Source: an uncultured Bacteroidota bacterium (GTDB lineage: Bacteria; Bacteroidota; Bacteroidia; Bacteroidales; P3). From it: a DNA stretch of 64,000 nt. The translations under genes were made by a program, and so were the position numbers. Shown one piece after another: positions 7,280-16,900 of this stretch; position 1 is the first letter of the stretch, and every line of letters starts with the position of its first letter. The notes beneath the pieces were generated by a model. The model was given only the letters and a program-made list of their open reading frames with translations, had not been told where the DNA came from and did no database searches. Where the stretch lies: assembly GCA_902778925.1 (NCBI GenBank), contig CACYZN010000026.1, positions 1-64,000 on the forward strand, in the 5' to 3' direction.

Positions 7280-7677
7280 TACATTTGTAAGCCACAACAC
7301 CCCACCAGTACCCCGTTACAGATGTAACAACGGGGCAAGGCAAGGCTGATTACAACCGTAAAGTGTGGGTAAAATGTAAATAATGTTAAAACAGTTAGGA
7401 TAGAGAATACTGTAAGATATTTGTGACTGATTACTAATATTATCAATAATAGAAATTAAAGTGATACTTAGTCTATTTTGTTGTCATGTGGAGATTCTTG
7501 GTTTTGGTGATAATGTATAGTGTAATAAGTTGTGTATTCGTATTATATATAATGTTATTTAAAGTAAAACATCTTATTGTGGGCTTGGTTACAAGTGTAA
7601 TGTTGTAAATGTAATATTTGCATATTAGAAAAATTATGTATCTTTGTAATCGCAAAGGATTGTTGTATACAAATGTA
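7280..7677. promoter_or_regulatory. Array of TTACAnnTGTAA palindromes upstream of the XRE regulator
   Basis: Palindromes lie at 7280-7289 (TACATTTGTA), 7316-7327 (TTACAGATGTAA), 7350-7361 (TTACAACCGTAA, one mismatch), 7589-7600 (TTACAAGTGTAA) and 7668-7677 (TACAAATGTA). The first three are about 35 bases apart. The last lies between the promoter at 7639 and the start codon at 7683, a position suited to repression. The surrounding 7187-7682 spacer is strongly AT-rich and otherwise shows only a small hairpin at 7311-7335. Confidence 0.55.
7639..7646 (+). promoter_or_regulatory. Bacteroidota -7 element of the XRE regulator gene
   Basis: TATCTTTG, 37 bases before the ATG. Confidence 0.7.
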
Positions 7678-7682
7678 AGATT

Positions 7683-8252
7683 ATGATAAACAGGATAAAT
7701 CTGATTTTACGGGCAAAAAATATCACCGCCCGACAGTTTGCAGAAGAAATCGGCATACAGCCCTCCGGCATGTCGCATATATTGGGTGGCAGGAACAACC
7801 CCAGTCTCGAATTTGTATCCAAGGTGCTGCGTCGCTATCCCGAGATCGATGCCAACTGGTTGCTATTGGGCAAGGGTGCCATGTATGGCTACGACGAGCG
7901 AGGTGTCGACGAACCACAGCCGGCGAACGAGCCGGAGGCCCCACGTCGGGAGCCCACCTTGTTTGGCGACGCCGACGAAGGTGAGCCGACGCCTAAGGCG
8001 GCGGAACCTTCGGTAAACCAGTCGATTGTGGAGACCATGCGACAGATGGCGACCGCCGACGGCAGTCCCTATGAAGTCGCCGACGAGCAGGCTGCTCCAC
8101 GCGACGAAGCGGCACCGCAATACAAGGCCAGCTACATGGCCGTGGCGCCGGCCGAGGCCGAGCCGCCGGCACAGTCTGGCGACAGGCGGCTGGTGCGTAT
8201 GCTGCTGATTTATAGCGACAATACCTTTGCCGAATACACGCCGCAACGTTAA
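7683..8252 (+). CDS. XRE-family helix-turn-helix transcriptional regulator
   Basis: 189 residues. The N-terminal 60 residues form a Cro/C1-type HTH (MINRINLILRAKNITARQFAEEIGI, then SGMSHILGGRNNPSLEFVSKVL, then a YPEIDANWLLLGKG end), the arrangement common in Bacteroidota regulators. The remainder is a long acidic, Pro/Ala/Glu-rich linker (about 75-160) and a short hydrophobic C-terminus (LVRMLLIYSDNTFAEYTPQR). There is no signal peptide. The array of TTACAnnTGTAA palindromes directly upstream suggests autoregulation (inference). Target genes are unknown; PPi-PFK is next downstream but has its own leader. Confidence 0.85.
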   Translation: MINRINLILRAKNITARQFAEEIGIQPSGMSHILGGRNNPSLEFVSKVLRRYPEIDANWLLLGKGAMYGYDERGVDEPQPANEPEAPRREPTLFGDADEGEPTPKAAEPSVNQSIVETMRQMATADGSPYEVADEQAAPRDEAAPQYKASYMAVAPAEAEPPAQSGDRRLVRMLLIYSDNTFAEYTPQR

Positions 8253-8283
8253 AAAAATGCAGGGCAGTGCTTTTTTTGTCCAA

Positions 8284-8304
8284 GGCATACAATAAAGGTA
8301 TGCC
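8284..8304 (+). promoter_or_regulatory. Hairpin between the regulator and PPi-PFK genes
   Basis: GGCATAC (8284-8290) pairs with GTATGCC (8298-8304) across a 7-nt loop. No T-run follows, so it is more likely a leader or processing structure than a strong terminator. Confidence 0.35.
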
Positions 8305-8351
8305 CTGGGCGTTATAAATATGTTCTTAATATAAATATAAATCACAACAAC

Positions 8352-9584
8352 ATGAAAAGCATAGCCATACTCACAGGCGGCGGTCCCGCCCCGGGAATGA
8401 ATACAGTGGTGGCCTCGGTGGCCAAGACCTTCTTGCGCGACGGATACCGCGTCATAGGTTTGCACGGCGGCTACAGTGCCCTTTTCACCGACAAGCCCCG
8501 CATGCAGGAGCTCGACTTCCTGACTGCCGACGAGATATTCAACAAAGGCGGCAGCATACTGAAGATGAGCCGCTTCAAACCCACTGCCGAGGATTTTGAG
8601 CAGCGTTTCAACCTGAAACTCTTTACCGACAACGAAATCAAGCTGCTTGTGACCGTGGGTGGCGACGATACCGCCAGTACGGCCAACCGCATAGCCAAGT
8701 TCCTGGCCGACAAGCACTACCCCATTGCCAACATACATGTGCCCAAGACCATCGACAACGACCTGCCGCTGCCCAACAGCAGTCCCACCTTCGGCTACAA
8801 CAGTGCCAAGGCCCAGGGCTGTGTGCTGGCCACCGCCGTCATGGAGGATGCCCGCACCAGCGAGAACTGGTTCGTGGTGAGCGCCATGGGTCGTTCGGCC
8901 GGCCATCTGGCCCTCGGCATCGCCGGTGCCTGCCACTATCCGATGGTCATCATACCCGAGTTCTTCAACAAGACCGAGATCACCGTCGACAAAATCATAA
9001 ACATGGTGGTCAGCTGCATTGTGAAGCGCAAGTTGATGGGTATCGACTACGGTGCCGCCATGATATCGGAAGGCGTCTTCCACTCGCTCAGCGACGAAGA
9101 GATCCGCAACAGCGGCATCCACTTCAGCTACGACGAGCATGGCCATCCCGAGTTGGGCAAGGTCTCGAAAGCCCATATCTTCAACGATTTGCTCGAGCGC
9201 AAGGTGAAGGAACTCGGCATAAAGGTGAAGTCGCGTCCCGTCGAGATTGGCTACGAGATACGCTGCCATACCCCAATCGCCTTTGACCTTACCTACTGCT
9301 CGCTGATGGGCATGGGTGTGCATACCCTCTTCAACCAAGGTTGCACGGGATGCATGGTCTATACCGACCACCAGGGCAACGTCAGTCCGCTCTACCTCAA
9401 AGACCTGCAGGACCCTGAGACCGGCAAGATACCGCCGCGTCTGGTCAATGTGGCGTCGAACAAGGTGCAGAGCTATGTCAACGACATAATGGACTACATC
9501 ACGCCGGCCGACTACGAGGCCGCGCGCAAGTACCTGCCCAACCCCGAAGAGTATGACTTCAAGCGCATCCTCAACTGGAATTGA
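8352..9584 (+). CDS. Pyrophosphate-type 6-phosphofructokinase
   Basis: 410 residues of the phosphofructokinase superfamily, catalysing phosphorylation of fructose 6-phosphate in glycolysis. N-terminal TGGGPAPGMN is the nucleotide/PPi loop. GGDD (103-106) carries the second Asp, and PKTIDND (131-137) carries Lys132 in place of the Gly of ATP enzymes; both substitutions mark PPi-dependent members. MGRSAGH (179-185) is the substrate-binding motif. Cytoplasmic. Use of PPi would make the step reversible and save ATP, as is common in Bacteroidales. The 3' end overlaps the possible start of the following gene. Confidence 0.9.
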   Translation: MKSIAILTGGGPAPGMNTVVASVAKTFLRDGYRVIGLHGGYSALFTDKPRMQELDFLTADEIFNKGGSILKMSRFKPTAEDFEQRFNLKLFTDNEIKLLVTVGGDDTASTANRIAKFLADKHYPIANIHVPKTIDNDLPLPNSSPTFGYNSAKAQGCVLATAVMEDARTSENWFVVSAMGRSAGHLALGIAGACHYPMVIIPEFFNKTEITVDKIINMVVSCIVKRKLMGIDYGAAMISEGVFHSLSDEEIRNSGIHFSYDEHGHPELGKVSKAHIFNDLLERKVKELGIKVKSRPVEIGYEIRCHTPIAFDLTYCSLMGMGVHTLFNQGCTGCMVYTDHQGNVSPLYLKDLQDPETGKIPPRLVNVASNKVQSYVNDIMDYITPADYEAARKYLPNPEEYDFKRILNWN

Positions 9585-10824
9585 CAAGGTGAAGGGTGAA
9601 AGGCTGAAGGGCAAAGGTGTCTGGCGCATTGTATTGCTTGCGTCGGTATTCATCTTATACCTTACGCCTTTCACCTCTGCCTATGGCCAGTCGAAGCAGC
9701 AGCTCGAGAAGGACAAGGCCAAGGTGGAGCAAGAGATAAAGAAGCTCAACACCGACCTCGCCAACGCCAAGAAGTCGAGCAAGAGTGGTCAGAAGCAGTT
9801 GCAGCTGCTCGAGCAGAAGATAGCTCAGCGCACCAAGCTGATAAACACCATCAACGGCCAGATGAACCTGCTGGGGATACAGATGTCGCAGACGCAGGAC
9901 AGCATCGTCATGATGCAGACGCAGGTCGACAGTCTGAAGCGCGAGTATGCCCATGTGGTGCGGGTGCTCTATGGTGAGCGCGGCAACCTCGACAAGGTGG
10001 TGCTGATGCTCGACACCAAGAGCTACAACTATGCCTACCTGCGCACCAAGTACTTCCGCGACTACAGCCGCTACCGCCGCCGTCAGGCCGCCTTCATCCG
10101 TCAGAAGGAAGAAGAACTGCACGACACCGGTGTGGAGCTGGCCCGCCAGCAGCAGGAGAAGACCACCCTCCTGGCGCAGGAGAAGCGCCAGAAGGACGAG
10201 CTTGCCCGCGAGCAGAAGCAGCGCCAGCAAAGCCTCAAGCAGTCGAAGCAGCAGGAGAAAGACCTGCAGGCCCAGATAAACCGCAAGGAGAAGCAGAAGC
10301 GTCAGCTGCAGCAGCAGATACAAAGGATAATAAACGAGGAGATAGCCAAGGCCAACAAGCAGAAGAAGAGTGCGGCACCGACGGGTGGCAGCAATGCTGC
10401 CTCCACAGCCGAGGTTGCCCTCACGAGCGATTTCGCCTCCAACAAGGGACGTCTGCCGTGGCCGGTATTCTACAATAAGGTGTCGCGCGAGTACGGCCGC
10501 TACACCCACGAGTCGGGTGGCCAGAATATGAACAATGGCATTGACCTAGTCTGCAAGTCGGGAGCCTCGGTGCAATGCGTCTTTGAAGGCAAGGTGAGCC
10601 GCGTGTTCACCTGTCCCAACGGTACCAAGGGCATTATCGTGCGCCACGGCGAATACATGACCGTCTATGCCAATATGGGCAGCGTGGCCGTGTCCGAGGG
10701 CGCCAAGGTGGCCACCAAGCAGAATCTGGGTACGGTATACACCAACTCAGACGGACAAGCCGAGTTCAGCTTCCAGCTGTGGAAAGGCACTACGTCGCAA
10801 AACCCACGCTCATGGCTGAGGTGA
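9553..10824 (+). CDS. EnvC-like murein hydrolase activator (coiled coil plus degenerate M23 domain)
   Basis: 423 residues from the ATG at 9553, which overlaps the PFK gene by 32 bases; GTG at 9589 is an alternative start giving a better signal peptide. A hydrophobic segment (VLLASVFILYLTPFTSAYG) is followed by a long Gln/Lys/Glu-rich coiled coil (about 50-255) and a C-terminal LytM/M23 fold (about 310-423: NNGIDLVCKSGASV, GTKGIIVRHGEYMTVYAN). The zinc ligands of active M23 peptidases (HxxxD, HxH) are not intact, as in EnvC. It probably activates periplasmic amidases at division. The leader/signal region contains complementary TGAAAGG/CCTTTCACC repeats. Confidence 0.82.
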   Translation: MTSSASSTGIDKVKGERLKGKGVWRIVLLASVFILYLTPFTSAYGQSKQQLEKDKAKVEQEIKKLNTDLANAKKSSKSGQKQLQLLEQKIAQRTKLINTINGQMNLLGIQMSQTQDSIVMMQTQVDSLKREYAHVVRVLYGERGNLDKVVLMLDTKSYNYAYLRTKYFRDYSRYRRRQAAFIRQKEEELHDTGVELARQQQEKTTLLAQEKRQKDELAREQKQRQQSLKQSKQQEKDLQAQINRKEKQKRQLQQQIQRIINEEIAKANKQKKSAAPTGGSNAASTAEVALTSDFASNKGRLPWPVFYNKVSREYGRYTHESGGQNMNNGIDLVCKSGASVQCVFEGKVSRVFTCPNGTKGIIVRHGEYMTVYANMGSVAVSEGAKVATKQNLGTVYTNSDGQAEFSFQLWKGTTSQNPRSWLR

Positions 10825-11579
10825 GAGACAAGCTCTACTTTGTGACCGATGCCCACCTCGGCAGCGGTCCCGACAGTGCCGGGCGCGAACGCGAACTGTG
10901 CGCCCTGCTGGAGCGTATCGGTGCCGACTGCAAGGTGCTGGTGCTGCTGGGCGACATGTTCGACTTCTGGTTCACATACCGCCACCTGGTGCCACGGGGC
11001 AACGTGCGCCTGCTGGGCCAGCTGGCGCGCATGGCCGACAGCGGCATAGAGATACACTTCTTTATCGGCAACCACGACATGTGGATGTTCGACTACCTGG
11101 CCACCGAGTGCGGGGTGGTGATGCACGACGAGCCCGAGGTGATGCACTTCGACGGCAAGACCTTCCTGGTGGGCCATGGCGACGGCCTGGGCCACCTCGA
11201 CCGTGGCTTCGACCTGATGCGCCGTGTGTTCCGCAGCCGCCTCAACCAGCGCCTCTTCGCCCTCCTTCCGGCGGGCCTCACCTTCCCCTTCGCACGCCGC
11301 TGGAGCGACAGCAACAAGCGCAAGCACGAGCGTCAGGACTCGCTGCACTACCTTGGCGACGACCGCGAGGGTATAGTGCTCTACTGCCGCGAGCGGCTGC
11401 AGCGTGAGCGCTTCGACTACTGTGTCTTCGGCCACCGCCATACGCCGCTCACCATGCCGCTCGACGACCGTTGCACCTACGTGAACGTCGGCGACTGGCT
11501 CAACAACCGCAACTATGCCGTCTACACCCCAGCTACAGGATCACTCACCCTCCATGACTACCGCGACCAGCTTTCGTGA
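10812..11579 (+). CDS. LpxH-like UDP-2,3-diacylglucosamine pyrophosphatase
   Basis: 255 residues from ATG 10812, overlapping the EnvC-like gene by 13 bases; an in-frame start at 10779 is possible. It is a calcineurin-type metallophosphoesterase with the full motif set: TDAHLG, LLGDMFDFW, GNHDMWMFDY, VGHGDG and FGHRHTPL. It also has the C-terminal signature of the LpxH family (NVGDWLNN). It hydrolyses UDP-diacylglucosamine to lipid X in lipid A synthesis at the inner face of the inner membrane. It is packed into a polycistron with the EnvC-like and GNAT genes. Confidence 0.88.
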   Translation: MAEVRDKLYFVTDAHLGSGPDSAGRERELCALLERIGADCKVLVLLGDMFDFWFTYRHLVPRGNVRLLGQLARMADSGIEIHFFIGNHDMWMFDYLATECGVVMHDEPEVMHFDGKTFLVGHGDGLGHLDRGFDLMRRVFRSRLNQRLFALLPAGLTFPFARRWSDSNKRKHERQDSLHYLGDDREGIVLYCRERLQRERFDYCVFGHRHTPLTMPLDDRCTYVNVGDWLNNRNYAVYTPATGSLTLHDYRDQLS

Positions 11580-12048
11580 GGCCACCATGGCCGATGTCGA
11601 CGCCGTGATGGACCTCGTGGCACGCCGCATCGACTGGATGAACGCCGTAGGCCTGCATCAGTGGAACGACACCGACTATTTCGGCCGCTATCCCCGCACC
11701 TATTGGGAGGCCAACATAGGCCGTTTCCTGGTGGGCGAGCGCCGTGGCAAGGTGGTGGTAGCCATAGCCCTCTATGCCGACGACATGCGCTGGGGCGCCA
11801 TGCCCGACCGAGCCTACTATCTGCACCATCTGGTCACCGACCCCGAGGCCAAGGGCGTCGGAGTGGAGATGATGCGCCATGTGGAACATTATGCCGCGGC
11901 TCACGGCATCGCGGTGCTGCGGCTCGACTCGGCGGTCGGCAACACGGTGCTGGAGCGCTACTATACCGACCTCGGCTACCACGAGTGTGGCCGCTGCCAA
12001 GACCGCCTTTACTTCGGCGTGCTCCGCGAGAAACGCCTTGCCCTATAA
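11554..12048 (+). CDS. GNAT family N-acetyltransferase
   Basis: 164 residues from ATG 11554 (MTTATSFREATMADVDAV), overlapping the LpxH-like gene by 26 bases. The acetyl-CoA pyrophosphate loop appears in YYLHHLVTDPEAKGVGVEMM, followed by VLRLDSAVGNTVLERYYTDLGY, the usual C-terminal GNAT half. Soluble and cytoplasmic. The substrate cannot be told; proximity to lipid A and envelope genes may be coincidental. The LRR gene starts 13 bases later. Confidence 0.85.
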   Translation: MTTATSFREATMADVDAVMDLVARRIDWMNAVGLHQWNDTDYFGRYPRTYWEANIGRFLVGERRGKVVVAIALYADDMRWGAMPDRAYYLHHLVTDPEAKGVGVEMMRHVEHYAAAHGIAVLRLDSAVGNTVLERYYTDLGYHECGRCQDRLYFGVLREKRLAL

Positions 12049-12061
12049 ACACTTACCTGCC

Positions 12062-13537
12062 ATGAAGAAAATCGTCACTGCAGTGCTCCTGATGCTCGGC
12101 CTCGCCGCCGGTGCGCAGACCACTGCCGGCCCGGTGGAATACAGCTTCACCACCCCGTCGGGCCACACCCTCTATGCCCGTCCCGTGGTGAACGACACCA
12201 TGAAGCTCGAAGTCTACTACAAGACCACCAAGCCCACCGGCGCCCTCGAGCTGCCCAACCACATCGGGGTGAAGCGCATAGTGCGTATCGCCCAGGCGGC
12301 CTTCCGCGACTGCACCGGCCTCACCGCGGTGACCATAGCCGACTCGGTGGCCACCATAGCCCTGCAGGCCTTCAGCGGATGCACCGCGTTGGCCGATATA
12401 ACCCTTCTCTCGACCACTCCGCCCACCGTCGAGCGCCGCACGTCGGTCTACCAGCCGGTGGACCAGAATGTCTTCTATGGTGTGCCGTCGGGTGCGACGG
12501 TGCATGTGCCGTGCGGCAGCGTGGCGTCCTATGCCGATGCCGACGCCTGGGGCACCTTCTTTACCACCTTTGCCGAGGCCGACCAGCCCCGGCTGTTTGC
12601 CCTGCCTGCCTGCGACACCACGCGCGGCAGCGTGGCCGCCGTGCGCAGCGACTGCCACTGCTGGCACCTGGTACCCACGCCCATTGAGGGCTACAGCTTC
12701 GACGCCGCCGCCAGCGGCTGGGACACCCTGCAGCTGTTCTGCAATGGCGCCGCCGCTCCCGACACGGCAGTCTTCGTGGCCACCGCCGTGCCGCCGACGC
12801 AAGACTCCACGACCGCATACGACACCATCACCGTGAACGACACTGTGACCTACGTCGACACGCTGACCGTCGTGGACACCCTCGTGGTGCGCGACACCCT
12901 TACCGTCCTCGACACCCTTACCATCCTGGATACCCTTACCGTCTACGACACCTTGTCGGTCCTCGACACCCTTACCGTCCTCGATACCCTTACCGTCCTT
13001 GATACCCTTACCGTCCTCGACACCTTGACCGTTCTTGATACCCTGACGGTACTCGACACCACCGTGGTCGCTGTGGTCGACACGCTGTGGCATATAAGCA
13101 ACGTGACCATATACGACACCGTGGCGGTACACGATACCGTCACCTACCTCGACACCACCGTGGTCACTGTGGTCGACACGCTGTGGCATATAAGCAACGT
13201 GACCATATACGACACCGTGACGGTGCGCGACACCCTGACGGTCTACGACACGGTGCATGTGGCCGTCGTCGACACCACGCACTGTGTGGTCTACGACACC
13301 GTGGTGGTGACGGTAGAGGGCGCCGACGAGTTGATGCTGACGGTCGGCACCGCCGGGCGCCAGGTGCTGGTGCGCGGCGCCGGCGGCCATGCGCTGGCCC
13401 TCTACGACGCGGCGGGTCGTCCGGTGGGTAAAAAAGAGACCGCCGTCGATGCGACGGCAGTCTTTCCGGTATCGGTGCCGGGCGTCTACCTGCTGCGGGT
13501 CGACGGCGGCACGGTGCACAAGGTGGTGGTTCCCTGA
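12062..13537 (+). CDS. LRR surface protein with long LTVLDT repeat stalk and T9SS tail
   Basis: 491 residues from ATG 12062 (the longer upstream frame is spurious). Signal peptide 1-19 (KKIVTAVLLMLGLAAGAQ). A short BspA-type LRR section (AFRDCTGLTAVTIADSVATI) and a VPCGSVASYADADAW block follow. An extraordinary stalk occupies about residues 255-420: eleven exact 6-residue units (DTLTVL type), then two 32-residue repeats containing VVDTLWHISNVTIYDT. The C-terminal 65 residues (VLVRGAGGHALALYDAAGRPV to HKVVVP) match the T9SS-type tails of its paralogues. It is GC-rich, unlike the paralogues at 1874 and 18228. Likely a secreted, cell-surface protein. Confidence 0.8.
   Translation: MKKIVTAVLLMLGLAAGAQTTAGPVEYSFTTPSGHTLYARPVVNDTMKLEVYYKTTKPTGALELPNHIGVKRIVRIAQAAFRDCTGLTAVTIADSVATIALQAFSGCTALADITLLSTTPPTVERRTSVYQPVDQNVFYGVPSGATVHVPCGSVASYADADAWGTFFTTFAEADQPRLFALPACDTTRGSVAAVRSDCHCWHLVPTPIEGYSFDAAASGWDTLQLFCNGAAAPDTAVFVATAVPPTQDSTTAYDTITVNDTVTYVDTLTVVDTLVVRDTLTVLDTLTILDTLTVYDTLSVLDTLTVLDTLTVLDTLTVLDTLTVLDTLTVLDTTVVAVVDTLWHISNVTIYDTVAVHDTVTYLDTTVVTVVDTLWHISNVTIYDTVTVRDTLTVYDTVHVAVVDTTHCVVYDTVVVTVEGADELMLTVGTAGRQVLVRGAGGHALALYDAAGRPVGKKETAVDATAVFPVSVPGVYLLRVDGGTVHKVVVP
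12857..13054 (+). repeat. Eleven tandem 18-nt units encoding DTLTVL
   Basis: Units start every 18 bases from 12857 to 13037, consensus GACACCCTTACCGTCCTC, differing mainly at silent or conservative positions. The unit is a multiple of three, so copy-number change would lengthen or shorten the stalk without breaking the frame. Confidence 0.9.
13055..13222 (+). repeat. Two 96-nt-spaced direct repeats in the LRR stalk
   Basis: About 72 nearly identical bases beginning GACACCACCGTGGTC recur at 13055 and 13151; each encodes DTTVV-VVDTLWHISNVTIY. Confidence 0.8.
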
Positions 13538-13543
13538 TGTGCG

Positions 13544-14098
13544 CTACTCTACCCAGCGCACGTAGTCGGGCTTGCGCTGCGGTGCCGGGGCGCCCTGTTT
13601 GGCGGCATAGCCCAGCACCAGGTGGTCGACGCCCACGTAGTCGCCCTCGATGCCCAGCTCGCGCAGCAGTGCTTTTCCTTCCTCGCTCTCGAACTCTTCC
13701 TTGGCGCGGTGTATCCAGCACGAGGCCAGACCCACAGCCTCGGCGGCGTTGGCCATGTTGGTGAGCACGGCGCATCCGTCGTACATGTGGGTGGGCACCG
13801 TGCGGTCGGCCAGCACGAGCAGCACCACGGGGGCGCCGTAGAAGGGGTCTATGCCCTCGTGCGGGGTGCCGCCGCGCTGCACGGTCAGCTCGTTCCAGAT
13901 GCGGGCGTTCATCAGGCTCAGCCGGTCGCGCACGTCGCGGCGTGTGACGGCCACAATCACCGGGCTCTGCTTGCCGTGGCCCGTGGGGGCGTAGGTGCCG
14001 GCCTCGCACACCTGGGCTATCAGCTCGTGGGGCGGCAGCTGGGGCTGGAACGAGCGGCACGAGCGCCGCTTCTTCATGGTGTCGAGCGTGGCGTTCAT
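13544..14098 (-). CDS. Nitroreductase family protein
   Basis: 184 residues from ATG 14098. Typical FMN-dependent nitroreductase fold: KKRRSCRSFQP at the N-terminus binds FMN phosphate, then AGTYAPTGHGKQSP, and VGLASCWIHRAKEEF in the middle. A C-terminal LVLGYAAKQGAPAPQRKPDYVRWVE follows. It reduces nitro compounds or quinones with NAD(P)H in the cytoplasm; the natural substrate is unknown. The start overlaps the stop of the upstream lipoprotein gene (ATGA), so both are cotranscribed from the promoter at 14582. Confidence 0.9.
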   Translation of the reverse strand: MNATLDTMKKRRSCRSFQPQLPPHELIAQVCEAGTYAPTGHGKQSPVIVAVTRRDVRDRLSLMNARIWNELTVQRGGTPHEGIDPFYGAPVVLLVLADRTVPTHMYDGCAVLTNMANAAEAVGLASCWIHRAKEEFESEEGKALLRELGIEGDYVGVDHLVLGYAAKQGAPAPQRKPDYVRWVE

Positions 14099-14538
14099 TT
14101 TCCCAGCACTTTGAGCAGTGTGATCACGGCGGCGGCAGTGGCGGCGGTCTGCGTCACCTTCTCGGTGTTGAGGTTGGCCAGGCCCGAGGTGGCGAGCAGC
14201 TTGTCGACGAAGGCCGAGGCGTTGGCCTGGGTGATGAGGCCGGCCGAGCTGGCTATCAGACCCGTGGTGAAGGCCTTGCGGTAGGCCTGGTCGCCCTTGT
14301 GCTGCTTCAGCGTCGAGTAGGCGGTGGCCAGCGCCAGGGCGTTGTTCAGGTTGTTGGCGTTGCTCAGGTCGATGGTGCCGCTGTTGTGGTACGAGCTGTA
14401 GAGGCCCTGCACGGCGGTGCCGCAGGCCTGGCCGGTGGCCTGGGCCACGGGGTCGCTCGAGGCGGCCGACTGCATGAAGCTGCACGATGTGGTTGCCAAG
14501 GTGGCAAAACATGCGATGAGAAGTGCTAAACGTTTCAT
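14095..14538 (-). CDS. Small lipoprotein of unknown function
   Basis: 147 residues. An N-terminal signal peptide ends in a lipobox (LATTSC, Cys19), so it is probably lipid-anchored in the envelope. The mature part is helical, Ala/Thr/Asn-rich and ends in a hydrophobic segment (AATAAAVITLLKVLGK). I do not recognise a family beyond generic Bacteroidales lipoproteins. A TACCTTTG promoter lies about 45 bases upstream. It is the first gene of a two-gene operon with the nitroreductase. Confidence 0.75.
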   Translation of the reverse strand: MKRLALLIACFATLATTSCSFMQSAASSDPVAQATGQACGTAVQGLYSSYHNSGTIDLSNANNLNNALALATAYSTLKQHKGDQAYRKAFTTGLIASSAGLITQANASAFVDKLLATSGLANLNTEKVTQTAATAAAVITLLKVLGK

Positions 14539-14581
14539 AGTTAATGTGTATTATTATTGTTTGTTGTTACTAATCCGACTG

Positions 14582-14589
14582 CAAAGGTA
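14582..14589 (-). promoter_or_regulatory. Bacteroidota -7 element of the lipoprotein-nitroreductase operon
   Basis: TACCTTTG on the minus strand, about 44 bases before the lipoprotein ATG. Confidence 0.65.
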
Positions 14590-14753
14590 CGCATTTTTTC
14601 CCAATCGGCGCCATACTTTTTTACTTTCCGCTTTTCACCCCCACTTCCGTCCCCGACAGACCCCTTGTCGCCACATACACAGTGTGTTATAAGCTGGAAT
14701 GCACCGTAACGCCCTCTAAATCAGCTCCCCAAGGGTTCCTCTCCGGTTCCCCT

Positions 14754-14835
14754 CCGGTAGTTCTTATATCGTTCTTATGTATTTCTTATGTATTTCTTAT
14801 GTTTTAAACATAAATACAACATAAGAAATACATAA
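14754..14835. repeat. Long palindromic repeat, copy 2
   Basis: Starts TCCGGTAGTTCTTAT, continues with ATTTCTTATGT units, centre TTATGTTTTAAACATAA, and a shorter right arm ending ACATAAAG where a 7-nt minisatellite begins. It lies in the 14539-15148 spacer, which holds no gene. Confidence 0.8.
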
Positions 14836-14836
14836 A

Positions 14837-14995
14837 GTGGAGAGTGGAGAACGGAGAGTGGAGAGAGGGGAGTGGAGAGTGGAGAGTGGAGAACGGGGAG
14901 TGGAGAACGGAGAGCGGAGAGTGGAGAGCGGGGAGTGGAGAACGGAGAGCGGAGAGTGGAGAGCGGGGAGTGGGGAGTGGAGAGTGGAGAGTGGA
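14837..14995. repeat. 7-nt minisatellite (GGAGAGT/GGAGAAC/GGAGAGC), locus 1
   Basis: About 160 bases of imperfect tandem 7-nt units directly abutting palindromic repeat copy 2 and ending about 120 bases before the pruA promoter. The reverse strand is open only because of low complexity, so I do not call a gene. Confidence 0.85.
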
Positions 14996-15112
14996 TTGGA
15001 AAGGGATAAGGAGGGGTGGCTGAGGGGATGCGGAGGGGTGGCTGAGGGGTGACTGGGGAAGAAAAAAAACAGGCTGTTGGTAACTTTTTTCGCCGCATTG
15101 AGGAAAAAGTTG

Positions 15113-15120
15113 TATATTTG
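15113..15120 (+). promoter_or_regulatory. Bacteroidota -7 element of pruA
   Basis: TATATTTG followed by CAG, 29 bases before the pruA ATG. Confidence 0.65.
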
Positions 15121-15148
15121 CAGTCCGAAAAACATTAAAACCAATACT

Positions 15149-16783
<1,635 letters not shown>

Positions 16784-16798
16784 TCTGAAGGGCGCGAG

Positions 16799-16900
16799 GT
16801 GAAAGGTGAAGGGTGAAAGGTTAAATCTAAAACATTGCAGATATGAAGAATATTAAGTATTTGTTGTTGGTTTTCACCTTTCACCTTTTACCTTTCACCT
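16799..16900 (+). repeat. Complementary TGAAAGG / CCTTTCACC arrays around the M28 peptidase start
   Basis: GTGAAAGGTGAAGGGTGAAA (16799-16818) and onward can pair with TTTCACCTTTCACC-type sequence at 16872-16900 inside the signal-peptide codons. The start codon at 16843 lies in the loop. Confidence 0.6.

Noticed and set aside
7863-9674. 603-codon minus-strand frame antisense to the regulator and PPi-PFK
   Set aside because: It is antisense to well-identified genes and contains no recognisable domain.
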